Both the position numbers and the translations under genes were made by a program. From positions 148,727 to 212,726 of the forward strand of contig CAAGHP010000013.1 of the NCBI GenBank assembly GCA_900769705.1: a stretch of 64,000 nucleotides of DNA, read 5' to 3'. The notes under the pieces are model-generated. The model saw only the letters and a list, made by a program, of their open reading frames with translations. It had not been told where the DNA came from and did not search any database. This DNA comes from Alphaproteobacteria bacterium (GTDB lineage: Bacteria > Pseudomonadota > Alphaproteobacteria > RF32 > CAG-239). This document shows, in pieces, positions 1-7,559 of the stretch (the first letter of the stretch is position 1; each line of letters opens with the position of its first letter).

Positions 1-1
1 A

Positions 2-589
2 AGTATTGTAAACACAAGAGATAGAGTAGCTCATTGCTCAGGAAATATTTTAGAGGAAGTTGATTTTTTAGAATATTTGAAAAAATGCATAGATAATATT
101 GTAAATATTAAAAATGTAGTATGGAAAGATTTCAGAAGAAGCGATAATTTTAATCAAGCAATACAAAACATGACTGATTGGAATGATATAGTTCCTGTAT
201 ATCTTATATCTCAGATTGAATTCCGAGATTTATTTGAAGAACGATGTAATAATAAAATACAAGAAAAATTATCAGATATTTCTTTTTGGCAGGATATGAT
301 TGATAATACTACTCCAGCTAATTACGGAGTTAATGATTCAGATATAGGTGTATATAATATTACATTAGATTATGAAAATATGGATTCTGAATATGTAGAA
401 GGGACATTTGAAGCTGATGTATCTATGGATATTACTTTTCAAATGGGAGCTTCTAATCCAGAAGATGGCTATGAAGAACACTACAGCAAACAACACCATA
501 TAACAGGTTCATTTGATTATGATATTACTTCAGACGAATTTAATATCAAAATGGATGAATTCCCTTCCATTGATTTTTATGCAGAGTAA
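2..589 (+). CDS. C-terminal part of a protein with a HEPN-like motif
   Basis: The reading frame is open from the first base of the window, so the gene begins upstream and only about 195 codons of its 3' part are visible. A TTG at 77 is an internal codon, not a convincing start. The first visible residues include RDRVAH, which fits the R-x4-6-H catalytic motif of HEPN ribonuclease domains, here with Asp after Arg. The rest is acidic and looks rich in beta strands in its second half, and I recognise no family there. It is followed after a gap by a convergent winged-helix gene, and a GmrSD-like nuclease lies 1.4 kb downstream. That makes a defence role plausible, but this is inference from one short motif and the neighbours. 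Confidence 0.6.
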   Translation, partial: SIVNTRDRVAHCSGNILEEVDFLEYLKKCIDNIVNIKNVVWKDFRRSDNFNQAIQNMTDWNDIVPVYLISQIEFRDLFEERCNNKIQEKLSDISFWQDMIDNTTPANYGVNDSDIGVYNITLDYENMDSEYVEGTFEADVSMDITFQMGASNPEDGYEEHYSKQHHITGSFDYDITSDEFNIKMDEFPSIDFYAE

Positions 590-676
590 TTTCTACATTT
601 TCCATCTTAACCATCATTCTTTGCAAAATTTTTGCAAAGAATTGAAGTTAATAGCTTAAAGTTGCAAATTAAACAT

Positions 677-1324
677 TCACATCACCCTGCTATAATCCTC
701 AGGTATCTGAAACTTTACCAATATTTCATCAATCTTGGCTTGGACATCGTTGGCGGCAGCATTATTAACGATTACAGGTGTTTCCAAAGGTTTTTCAATA
801 GTTGGCGGTACTTCCGGCATAGTTGGTTGGTCATCATCCTCTTCTTTAATCATTGCTTGAACTTCTTTTAATGAAATACCTCTTTTCTCAAGCCTCTTAA
901 TGATTTTTTGCAGAGCCTTATCCAAATCATCTCTTTCCAAGGTTATATCAGCAATTTGTTGCTTTAATGCGGAAAGATCCTGCTTATATTGCTTTTCCAT
1001 TCTTTCAAAGTTCTTAATATCTTGTTTAAGCAAACTCTTTTCTTGATTGCTCATATCAACACCATCAAGCGGAACATAATACTTGCCAGATAAAGCAAGC
1101 TCTCTGCGACCATTTTTGCCTTCCATCTTCAAAATATAGCCTTCTCGGATAAGTTTGTTTATCAATACTTTTGTGGAAGAGGTTTTGCAGCCGATTTGTT
1201 GGGCAATACTTTCGTTATTCATAAAAAATGTATGATGATTGTTGGTCTTATACTTGATAAAGGTTAAAAGATAGCGTTCAACTATTGATAAATGTGCAGT
1301 TTCAATATTTTTAAGATTAGTCAT
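677..1324 (-). CDS. Winged-helix DNA-binding protein with coiled coil
   Basis: A 215-residue protein of unknown family. The start at 1324 is chosen because GAAGGAG lies just upstream on the minus strand; a longer in-frame start at 1357 lacks this support. Residues about 8-80 read as a winged helix-turn-helix (an ATPase-free MarR- or replication-initiator-like fold, with a recognition helix around SSTKVLINKL). About residues 90-155 are a charged coiled coil, and the C-terminus is acidic and proline-rich. Its upstream region carries several copies of an AT-rich motif, AAATATTTATC, and related GGAAATATT half-sites. It could therefore be an autoregulator, or the initiator-like protein of an integrated plasmid or element. 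The function is inferred from architecture only. Confidence 0.6.
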   Translation of the reverse strand: MTNLKNIETAHLSIVERYLLTFIKYKTNNHHTFFMNNESIAQQIGCKTSSTKVLINKLIREGYILKMEGKNGRRELALSGKYYVPLDGVDMSNQEKSLLKQDIKNFERMEKQYKQDLSALKQQIADITLERDDLDKALQKIIKRLEKRGISLKEVQAMIKEEDDDQPTMPEVPPTIEKPLETPVIVNNAAANDVQAKIDEILVKFQIPEDYSRVM

Positions 1325-1966
1325 AATATACTCCTTCAGTTGTTTTCTTAATCTCAAAAATATTTATCGGAGCATTTTCCGAAATATTCATTTCCGCAAA
1401 AATGATAGCGAAATAAATATTTCCACCTTATTTGCCAACGGAAATGAATATTTCCGCCTTCAATTAGCAAAACCCTTATCCGGAAAGGGGTTTGAGCCGA
1501 TTTTTAAGCCCTATAATATAATTATAATAGAAAGAAAATACTATTATAATAGACCTTTTTTACTTCGTATATAATAGAAACAAATTAAAATGGAGAATAG
1601 AAAGAAGAACAAATGAAATAGCAGTATTACTGGGAAATACTGCTCTCGTGAGATTTATTAGAAACATAGTCTGAAGGAGGACTACACAAATATTTATCAG
1701 GTGAAATTACTCAAATCAAAATTAGTAAAATTAGACTGATAAATATTTTTGTGAGGGAAACATAATAAGGAGATGCCCATGGAATAAAAAGAATATCATC
1801 AAAGCATACAATATAACCTACAAAACATTTATAACCGCTACGAAACCGTGGCGGTTTTTATTGTTATGATTCAAAAAATTTACCTTGAATTTGTGGATGT
1901 TATGTTATTTAATTAAAGAAAAATTTTATTGATGCTCATTTATAGAATAAAGAAAGGATTGTAGTA
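1325..1966. promoter_or_regulatory. Repeat-rich regulatory intergenic region
   Basis: This 640-bp stretch has no convincing gene. AAATATTTATC-type motifs occur at 1358-1370 and 1688-1700, and inverted at 1736-1750. A related dyad, CGGAAATGAATATTTCCG, lies at 1439-1456, with a partial inverted copy at 1379-1396. Two hairpins are visible: a perfect 10-bp stem at 1521-1550 and a 9-bp stem at 1620-1644. The motifs at 1684-1700 and 1736-1753 are inverted copies that could form one long hairpin. The layout suggests operators or iterons for the divergent winged-helix gene and possibly a leader transcript ending at the 1833-1860 terminator. A strong ribosome-binding site near 1769 serves only a four-codon frame. 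Confidence 0.45.
1833..1860 (+). terminator. Rho-independent terminator upstream of the DUF262 gene
   Basis: AACCGCTACG and CGTGGCGGTT form a 10-bp stem (with one G-T wobble) around an AAAC loop, followed by a T-run. It is almost the same sequence as the terminator after the DUF262 gene. What it terminates is unclear, because no gene is visible just upstream on this strand. A leader or small RNA is possible. Confidence 0.75.
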
Positions 1967-3814
1967 ATGGTTAAAAATATTGAACCAAAATTAAAAAAAA
2001 TAGGTGATTATCTTCGGTTAGAGGATGATACTATTTTTACAATACCAGAGTATCAGAGGGCTTATTCTTGGGGAATAGAACATTGTGATAAGTTATGGCA
2101 AGATATAACAGAATTTGCAGATAGTGAAAGTAAAGATAGATATTTTTTCGGTACTATAATCATAAATTGTCAAAAAGATGATGCAGAATTAGCTTTAATA
2201 GATGGTCAACAACGCACAACTACATTTCTGTTGCTATTGAAAGCATTGCTACTAAAAATTAATAATGCAATTGAAGAACCAAATAAAGATGATGAGTCAG
2301 AAGGATTATACAGAGGACTTCAAGAACGCAGAAGAAGAATTATGGGAATTTTGTATAAAGCAGAAACAGAAGATATATCTGATATACCAGATTTAGAGAA
2401 AGACAAAGTGATATGCAATAGAGTGTCCATATTGAAAAATAATTCCATAAATGAAGTGTATAAATTAGAACTTCAAACAATATTAAAAGCAGTAAATTTT
2501 GAAGAAATAGAAAAAAGTGTTGTTAAAATTCCGTATAAACAAAAAGATAACAAGTATACAAACTTCTTTAAGAACTTTAAGTATTTTTACGACAAAATAG
2601 CAGAGTTAAAAGAAAGGCAACTAAATAAAATAGCTAAAGAGTTTACTGACAGTTGTGAAGTGATTGAAATAAAAAGTTGGCAAGTTGAACAAGCTATAAC
2701 TATGTTTAACTCTCTTAATGCGGACGGTTTGCCTCTTTACGATTCCGATATAATTGCTGCTAAATTATATGCAAATGCAGCATTTAAGAATAAAGAGAGT
2801 GAATTTAAGGAAAAATGGGAAGATTTCTTAAAACAAATCGGAGAACTGAAATTTACTAAAACAGCAACAATTGACTCTATACTTATGCAACAAATGTATT
2901 ATGAAAGAGCAAAGAGAAGAGAAATTATAACAGAAACGAATTCTGTGAATGTCACAACACCAGGCGTAAGAAGATATTTCACAGAAATTAATAGGGATTT
3001 ACTTTGCGAACCAATACAATTGTGTAATGGAATGACAAAACTTGCGAGTATATGGAATAAGGTTTCTAATTACCCTTTAATTCAAGTTCTTTCTAAATTC
3101 AATGAAAACTCAAAATTATTTTTAGCAGGCTACTTTTATAGATTTGAAGAAAATGAAATATCAGAAGACAGAATAAAAGTTGTATGTGAGTGTATGTTAA
3201 GACTATTTACTATTCTAGAATTAGTTGATACAGGGTATTCTAGTACGAAATTCAAAACATTTTTATTCAAAGAAAGTGTTGATTTTGTTAATAGCAACAT
3301 CTCAGAAGACAAAATTAAAACAGATTTTGATGCACATATCTGTATGAATTGGAGTAAAGATGAATTAAACGATGAAATTATAGCATATGATAAAAATAGC
3401 CTAGTATATCTAAATGAATACTTATTTGCCAAAGATAATAATATCAAATTTAATTTAGGTACAAAATATGATATTGAACACATAATGCCAGATAGTGGAA
3501 AAAATCTTCAAGAAATTCGCAAAGATGCCAACATACAAAGCGAGGATGAATTTAAGGGTATTGTAAACAAAATAGGCAATAAAATTGTATTAGAAGAAAA
3601 AATAAACAGAAGCATTGGAAATGAGTGGTTTAGAACAAAAGTTTCCACAAAGTTAGATGATAAAACAGGATATGTTGACAGTGTATTTCCGATTGCTCAA
3701 TATTTGGTAAGCAAATATAAAAGTGAGAATAAGCCATATTGGAGAAAAGAAGATATAATCCAAGCGACAAATGAAGCAAAAGACCGAATCTTGAAATTTA
3801 TTTTTGGAGAGTAG
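1967..3814 (+). CDS. GmrSD-like DUF262/DUF1524 nuclease
   Basis: A 615-residue protein with the two-domain build of GmrSD and SspE-type modification-dependent restriction enzymes. The N-terminal DUF262 domain shows IPEYQRAYSW at residues 26-35 and the nucleotide-site motif DGQQR at about 79-83. The C-terminal DUF1524 domain shows IEHIMP at about 503-508, the HNH/His-Me-finger signature, followed by GNKIVL and an arginine-rich tail. In the known families DUF262 binds and hydrolyses NTP and DUF1524 cuts DNA, often phage DNA with modified bases. The start has AAAGGA upstream. The gene is AT-rich like the rest of this end of the window and sits alone between two near-identical terminators, as a defence cassette might. 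Which DNA it targets cannot be read from the sequence. Confidence 0.85.
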   Translation: MVKNIEPKLKKIGDYLRLEDDTIFTIPEYQRAYSWGIEHCDKLWQDITEFADSESKDRYFFGTIIINCQKDDAELALIDGQQRTTTFLLLLKALLLKINNAIEEPNKDDESEGLYRGLQERRRRIMGILYKAETEDISDIPDLEKDKVICNRVSILKNNSINEVYKLELQTILKAVNFEEIEKSVVKIPYKQKDNKYTNFFKNFKYFYDKIAELKERQLNKIAKEFTDSCEVIEIKSWQVEQAITMFNSLNADGLPLYDSDIIAAKLYANAAFKNKESEFKEKWEDFLKQIGELKFTKTATIDSILMQQMYYERAKRREIITETNSVNVTTPGVRRYFTEINRDLLCEPIQLCNGMTKLASIWNKVSNYPLIQVLSKFNENSKLFLAGYFYRFEENEISEDRIKVVCECMLRLFTILELVDTGYSSTKFKTFLFKESVDFVNSNISEDKIKTDFDAHICMNWSKDELNDEIIAYDKNSLVYLNEYLFAKDNNIKFNLGTKYDIEHIMPDSGKNLQEIRKDANIQSEDEFKGIVNKIGNKIVLEEKINRSIGNEWFRTKVSTKLDDKTGYVDSVFPIAQYLVSKYKSENKPYWRKEDIIQATNEAKDRILKFIFGE

Positions 3815-3831
3815 AATATTTTGAATTTAAG

Positions 3832-3859
3832 AACCGCTACATAAACGTGGCGGTTTTCC
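3832..3859 (+). terminator. Terminator after the DUF262 gene
   Basis: AACCGCTAC pairs with GTGGCGGTT around a six-base loop and is followed by TTTTCCTT. The arms match those of the hairpin at 1833-1860 almost exactly, so the nuclease gene is bracketed by two copies of one terminator. Confidence 0.85.
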
Positions 3860-3931
3860 TTATCTCAAACACTTTTTAATGGCGTTTCTGCCGTTACCAA
3901 CTCTACCAAAGGCATTTAGTAATTGCAGGGA

Positions 3932-4174
3932 TTATTCTTCATTTATAGGCTCATATTGTCTGAACAGCCAAAACAATTTTTTCTCTATTAAATTACAATC
4001 ATCTATGAATGATTGAAGCATTTCATTGGTTTCTTCTGCAGCATCATCTTCTTGCAAAATCTCATAACTGGCGATTTTGCCGCAATGTCTGCCCAAATAA
4101 GCATCCATCTCCTCACGATTTTCAAAGAATTTATAACCTCTACGGCTAGTAATCGTTTCAATCAACACTTTCAT
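3932..4174 (-). CDS. Small acidic hypothetical protein
   Basis: An 80-residue protein with a good ribosome-binding site (AAGGA, 8 bases before ATG). It starts with a positively charged beta-strand-like stretch and continues as an acidic helical tail ending in EPINEE. I do not recognise the family. It is divergent from the Fic gene, with about 110 bp between the two starts. That placement could mean shared regulation, but it does not look like a Fic antitoxin of the VbhA type, because the Fic protein carries its own inhibitory motif. Confidence 0.6.
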   Translation of the reverse strand: MKVLIETITSRRGYKFFENREEMDAYLGRHCGKIASYEILQEDDAAEETNEMLQSFIDDCNLIEKKLFWLFRQYEPINEE

Positions 4175-4219
4175 AACAAATCCTTATACTTTATAAGAAT
4201 ATTTATTCGGTAAAAATTC

Positions 4220-4247
4220 TTGACAATTCGGTAATATTAGCTAAAAT
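4220..4247 (+). promoter_or_regulatory. Likely sigma-70 promoter of the Fic gene
   Basis: TTGACA at 4220-4225 and TAAAAT at 4242-4247 are 16 bases apart. The 9-mer ATTCGGTAA occurs twice, overlapping the -35 region, and could be an operator. Confidence 0.55.
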
Positions 4248-4288
4248 AAAAGATAATTAAAGAACATTAAAGAATATAGGAGAAAATA

Positions 4289-5326
4289 ATGATTAATCTG
4301 AAGAATGTGTCTATCACACCGGAAATGCTGAATATTATAGCGGAAGTTGATGAGTTTAAGGGCTCTTGGAACAGTTCGGAACAATCTCCCGATAAGTATA
4401 AACACCTCAAAAAGGTAGCAACAATAGAGTCAATCGGTTCCTCCAATCGTATAGAGGGTAATACTTTGACCGATAAACAGGTTGAAACGATTTTGAGCAA
4501 TATCAAAAAACAATCTTTTGCAACACGTGATGAGCAAGAAGTTGCCGGATATGCCGAATTGATGGAAGATATTTTTGAAAACTATGAAGTCATCCCTTTT
4601 AATGAAAATCATATTAAGCAGCTTCACAAGATTTTATTGTCTTATTCCGATAAAGATGAGCGGCATCGTGGCGAATATAAAACACTTGCCAACAGTGTGG
4701 CGGCTTTTGATGCCAATGGCAAAGAAATAGGTATTGTGTTTGAAACTGCAACGCCTTTTGAAACATCGGCAAAAATGCGTGAATTAGTGCAAGAGACCAA
4801 AGAACAAATGGAAGATAGACTTATTCATCCGTTGATTGCAATCGGTTTATTTGTGGTGCATTTTTTAGCCATTCACCCGTTTCAAGATGGAAATGGCAGA
4901 ATGTCACGAGCCTTGACAACCTTGTTGCTCTTGCAAAATGGTTATTTATATGTACCATACAGTTCAATGGAAAGCATTATAGAAGAAAACAAAGCCTCAT
5001 ATTATCAAGCGTTGCGTAATAGTCAAAAGACTTTTAAGACAAGTGATGTCAGGTATGATTATTGGCTTAATTTCTTTTTACGCACAGTTCAAAAGCAAGT
5101 TCGGAGATTAAAACAAAAGATGAGCCAAACCGCAACCGGATTAGGTTTAACGGAAAGCAAAATTATAAGCCTGTTTGATAGTAAAAATCAATGGACAACT
5201 CAGGAAATTACTGACACTTTGAACATGAATATTGCAACTGTTAAAAAAGCCATCGGAGAAATGGTTAAAAAGAATTATTTAACCAAAAATGGCTCAACCC
5301 GTGGGGCTTGGTATGAAAAGAAATAA
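4289..5326 (+). CDS. Fic family protein (AMP transferase type)
   Basis: A 345-residue protein with the complete Fic active-site motif HPFQDGNGRMSR at about residues 196-207; H196 is the catalytic histidine. The N-terminal part carries the self-inhibitory motif SNRIEG at about 52-57, which places it among class II Fic proteins in which the inhibitory helix is built in. An N-terminal Fic_N-like domain precedes the core. The last 60 residues form a winged helix-turn-helix, common in stand-alone regulatory Fic proteins. Fic enzymes transfer AMP, or other phosphate-containing groups, to hydroxyl side chains of target proteins; the target here is unknown. The start has TAGGAG upstream. The gene lies in the accessory region, between a small divergent gene and a broken gene. 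Confidence 0.9.
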   Translation: MINLKNVSITPEMLNIIAEVDEFKGSWNSSEQSPDKYKHLKKVATIESIGSSNRIEGNTLTDKQVETILSNIKKQSFATRDEQEVAGYAELMEDIFENYEVIPFNENHIKQLHKILLSYSDKDERHRGEYKTLANSVAAFDANGKEIGIVFETATPFETSAKMRELVQETKEQMEDRLIHPLIAIGLFVVHFLAIHPFQDGNGRMSRALTTLLLLQNGYLYVPYSSMESIIEENKASYYQALRNSQKTFKTSDVRYDYWLNFFLRTVQKQVRRLKQKMSQTATGLGLTESKIISLFDSKNQWTTQEITDTLNMNIATVKKAIGEMVKKNYLTKNGSTRGAWYEKK

Positions 5327-5336
5327 GGAAAAGCCG

Positions 5337-5470
5337 ATGAAACACTTAATAATAGGTTTGTCTATATGATTAACTCTAGTACTTGTGTGCTCAGCTTATG
5401 CAATAACCAAAAGAACCTTTAATTCTAAAGATGTGCAAATTTGTTGTATTGAAGAATTTTCCAATGCTTC
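5337..5470 (+). pseudogene. Broken exported-protein gene with in-frame TGA
   Basis: An ATG at 5337 with AAGGAA upstream opens a typical signal peptide: MKHLIIGLSI, then a TGA stop, then LTLVLVCSAYA with an AxA-type cleavage site. A cysteine-containing segment (KDVQICCIEEFS) follows. The frame then runs into the 3' end of the oppositely oriented recombinase gene, so the rest of the original gene is missing. TGA is used as a normal stop elsewhere in the window, so recoding is unlikely. I read this as the 5' remnant of an exported protein, cut off near 5465. Confidence 0.55.
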
Positions 5471-6065
5471 AAAGGTCTTTATTTTTCAAAAATTCGTAGA
5501 TTGTATAAATGCTGACACAGTGAATTTTTGCAACCTGTGTTTTAGGCACGCCTTTGTGGATAAGTTTTAAGACGCTTTGTTCTTTGCCGTCCAAAATATG
5601 TTTTTTGTTTTTACTGCCATAAACGCGTCCTAATTTTTTCCCGTCTGCTTTGATTCTGGCCAATGCTTCTTTGGTGCGCTGACTGATTAGGTTCCTTTCA
5701 ATTTCTGCAGAAAGCCCAAAAGCAAAAGCCAAAACTTTACTTTGTATATCTGCTCCCAATCTGTAATTATCTTTTATTGTCCATACCTGAACTTCGTTTT
5801 TCATACAATGATGTAAAATACTCATTATTTGAAGCATATTTCTGCCTAAACGAGATATTTCCGAAGCTACAAGTATATCTCCCTTTTTGAGCCGTTTTAA
5901 CAATGAGCCTAGTTTTCTTTTTTCTACAGCCACAGTTCCCGAAATTGTTTCATCTATCCAGCGGTCTATCTTCTTGTTTTCCTTTTGCACAAATTTTTCA
6001 ATTTCAAATCGTTGATTTTCAACCGTTTGCTTATCTGTGCTTACCCGAACATATCCATAAATCAT
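5469..6065 (-). CDS. Serine recombinase (resolvase/invertase)
   Basis: A 198-residue small serine recombinase. The start at 6065 is supported by GTGGAGA upstream; the in-frame ATG 15 bases earlier is less likely. The N-terminal catalytic domain begins IYGYVRVSTDKQ, with Ser9 as nucleophile, and contains SEISRLGRNM, the usual arginine-bearing active-site segment. A short C-terminal helix-turn-helix (about residues 150-195) binds the crossover site. Its length fits the Hin/Gin/Tn3-resolvase group, not the large integrases. Small enzymes of this type invert or resolve DNA between paired sites. No obvious pair of inverted crossover sites was found nearby. It sits next to prophage remnants and probably came with them. 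Confidence 0.9.
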   Translation of the reverse strand: MIYGYVRVSTDKQTVENQRFEIEKFVQKENKKIDRWIDETISGTVAVEKRKLGSLLKRLKKGDILVASEISRLGRNMLQIMSILHHCMKNEVQVWTIKDNYRLGADIQSKVLAFAFGLSAEIERNLISQRTKEALARIKADGKKLGRVYGSKNKKHILDGKEQSVLKLIHKGVPKTQVAKIHCVSIYTIYEFLKNKDL

Positions 6066-6190
6066 TATAATTCTCCACATCTATAAAAAGGCTCAAATAC
6101 CGCGATAATACCAAAAAAAGTAACTATAAGGGAAAATGTTATTCGGACAGATGTCCGTTCTGCACAATCTTTGGTATGTGTTGTTTATAC

Positions 6191-6224
6191 AAAAAAAGAA
6201 CCTCCCATTATCGCTAATGAGAGG
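6191..6224 (-). terminator. Terminator of the lysozyme-holin operon
   Basis: On the minus strand CCTC-CATTA-type arms fold around a four-base loop and are followed by a run of seven T. It lies just after the stop of the lysozyme gene and separates it from the recombinase gene. Confidence 0.75.
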
Positions 6225-6264
6225 CGTACATTCATATATTGCGTTATTACAGTCAATTGATTTT

Positions 6265-6843
6265 TCATTTGTTGGTATTTTTTTCACTTCTGACAATTTC
6301 CACAATGCCGAACACGGAAACGGCCAAAGCGACAATATGTTCCGCTAACTCAGGACTTATTGCCACGCCAAGACCTGACAAAAGACCGATTAAACCGCGC
6401 CATGTCGATGGCTGATTAAGTTTTAGAATCTCAATAAGTTTAAGCATATTTATTCCTTGCAAAATTGTATCGTCAGAATACGATTGCACGCCGTTTTCCA
6501 TACGAATCACGGCTTTGATGAACACGCAAAGCACGCCTTTTTCTTCAATATCTATTACTGTGTCCGGATAAACGCCGAGTTGTTTCGCCACCGTTTGAAT
6601 ATAAGCCTGCGTTTGATTTTCGTTTGGTGGAGCGTAACGACCGATAATCTGCCGCACCGTGCGCAAATTATGTATTTTTTTATAGTTTATCAGCACCTTC
6701 GCCAATGCTCTGATGCCGTAAACCGGTGAGGTAAACACGCAAAAGGCGGGATCGATTTTCCCGCCTTCCGGATTTAAGCCCAACCAATTCTGCCCGTGAC
6801 GTATGTTGCCGGGGTTGTTATTTCTTATTCCTCGTGGTGTCAT
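6265..6843 (-). CDS. Phage lysozyme-like protein with fused holin-like tail
   Basis: A 192-residue protein. The N-terminal 125 residues contain RGIRNNNPGNIR, the hallmark of phage structural/muramidase proteins related to PRD1 P5, which cut peptidoglycan. The C-terminal about 55 residues read WRGLIGLLSGLGVAIS followed by a second hydrophobic helix and a charged end (RSEKNTNK). This matches the small two-helix holin-like proteins usually encoded as separate genes next to such lysozymes. The start at 6843 overlaps the upstream stop as ATGA, which suggests coupling; an earlier ATG at 6870 is possible. The last gene of a three-gene prophage scrap ending at the 6191-6224 terminator. Confidence 0.75.
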   Translation of the reverse strand: MTPRGIRNNNPGNIRHGQNWLGLNPEGGKIDPAFCVFTSPVYGIRALAKVLINYKKIHNLRTVRQIIGRYAPPNENQTQAYIQTVAKQLGVYPDTVIDIEEKGVLCVFIKAVIRMENGVQSYSDDTILQGINMLKLIEILKLNQPSTWRGLIGLLSGLGVAISPELAEHIVALAVSVFGIVEIVRSEKNTNK

Positions 6844-6959
6844 TGTGTATAAAAGCGTTTTGTTTTCCATATAGGTTCTGTATCAAAATATTGTCGCCAT
6901 AAATTTTTTAATTCATTAACACTCATTTCTGTAAGCTGAAGGACTTTATTTTCTACCAT
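6840..6959 (-). CDS. Truncated DUF2924-like small protein
   Basis: A 39-codon frame with AAGGAG before the ATG. The segment NELKNLWRQYFDTEP resembles the N-terminal half of DUF2924 proteins, which are commonly found near recombinases in alphaproteobacterial prophages. The normal continuation (a basic stretch of about 100 residues) is missing. In the +1 frame the next residues (NKTLLY) resemble the expected continuation for a few positions before the lysozyme begins. This looks like a gene cut by recombination that now acts mainly as an upstream coupled frame for the lysozyme. Confidence 0.45.
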   Translation of the reverse strand: MVENKVLQLTEMSVNELKNLWRQYFDTEPIWKTKRFYTQ

Positions 6960-7104
6960 TTTCAACTCCTTTCTTAATAGTATGAATGCTTGGATTTTTG
7001 GCAATATCCAGTTCTTTTTGCTCTAATTCCGAATTTTTTTGCGTGTCTATCAGTTTCATTATTTCCGGAAATAACATTTTTATAATTTTTTCTATGTCTG
7101 TCAT
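6946..7104 (-). CDS. Small prophage-associated protein
   Basis: A 52-residue charged protein opening with a helix-forming segment (TDIEKIIKMLFPEIMKLI). The ATG at 7104 has GGAGG six bases upstream. Its 3' end overlaps the start of the DUF2924-like frame by 14 bases, and the ribosome-binding site of that frame lies inside it, so the three genes form one translationally coupled unit. No family is recognised. Confidence 0.5.
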   Translation of the reverse strand: MTDIEKIIKMLFPEIMKLIDTQKNSELEQKELDIAKNPSIHTIKKGVENGRK

Positions 7105-7447
7105 TTTTTGCCTCCGACAGAATCACCAGTAGAAAAATAAAATCGGAGCCAGTTTTTTGAATTTTTATATAACTCAATGTTTTTGCTAACAAAAATATGT
7201 TATAATTATAAGTGCTTCTATAAGTAATATTTATAAAAAGAGGAATGTAAAATGCAGTATATTTGCTGTGTTTGAATTTATTTGAAGGGCGTAGTTTGGC
7301 AATATCAGACCTTCAGAAAAGTATATATTTGGGTGTTTTTTAAGTTATTTTTGCAAAAAAATTACATATAAACGGAAAAGGCTACGCCCATCAAAAATAA
7401 AAATGAAGTCGGCTGTTCTTGGGCTGTTGCGGGAAATTGCAGATACG
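7105..7447. other. Intergenic region with a long-range inverted repeat
   Basis: No gene is seen here. A seven-codon frame (MQYICCV) with GAGGAATG-type spacing starts at 7252. GGGCGTAG at 7287-7294 and CTACGCCC at 7382-7389 are perfectly complementary and would close an AT-rich segment of about 90 bases. This could be a small RNA or a remnant of the mobile region next to the tRNA, but the only evidence is the 8-bp stem. Confidence 0.3.
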
Positions 7448-7475
7448 AAAAAAGAGGAAGTGAAACTTCCTCTTA
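7448..7475 (-). terminator. Terminator of tRNA-fMet
   Basis: On the minus strand GAGGAAG and CTTCCTC pair around TTTCA and are followed by TTTTTT, immediately downstream of the tRNA. Confidence 0.85.
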
Positions 7476-7482
7476 TCTTTAT

Positions 7483-7559
<77 letters not shown>

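Noticed and set aside
1774..1788. Four-codon frame with a perfect ribosome-binding site
   Set aside because: It is too short to support as a gene; it may be a leader peptide, but nothing downstream shows attenuation depending on it.
5337..5470. TGA read as tryptophan in this organism
   Set aside because: TGA ends clear genes elsewhere, for example the GlmU-type gene at 22088-22090 and the nuclease-like gene before tsaE.
6144..6157. Short palindrome CGGACAGATGTCCG as a recombinase crossover site
   Set aside because: Only one copy was found near the recombinase; invertases need a pair.
7430..7482. Possible attachment repeat of the tRNA-fMet end (GTTGCGGG)
   Set aside because: The match is only eight bases and lies too close to the tRNA to bound an island.
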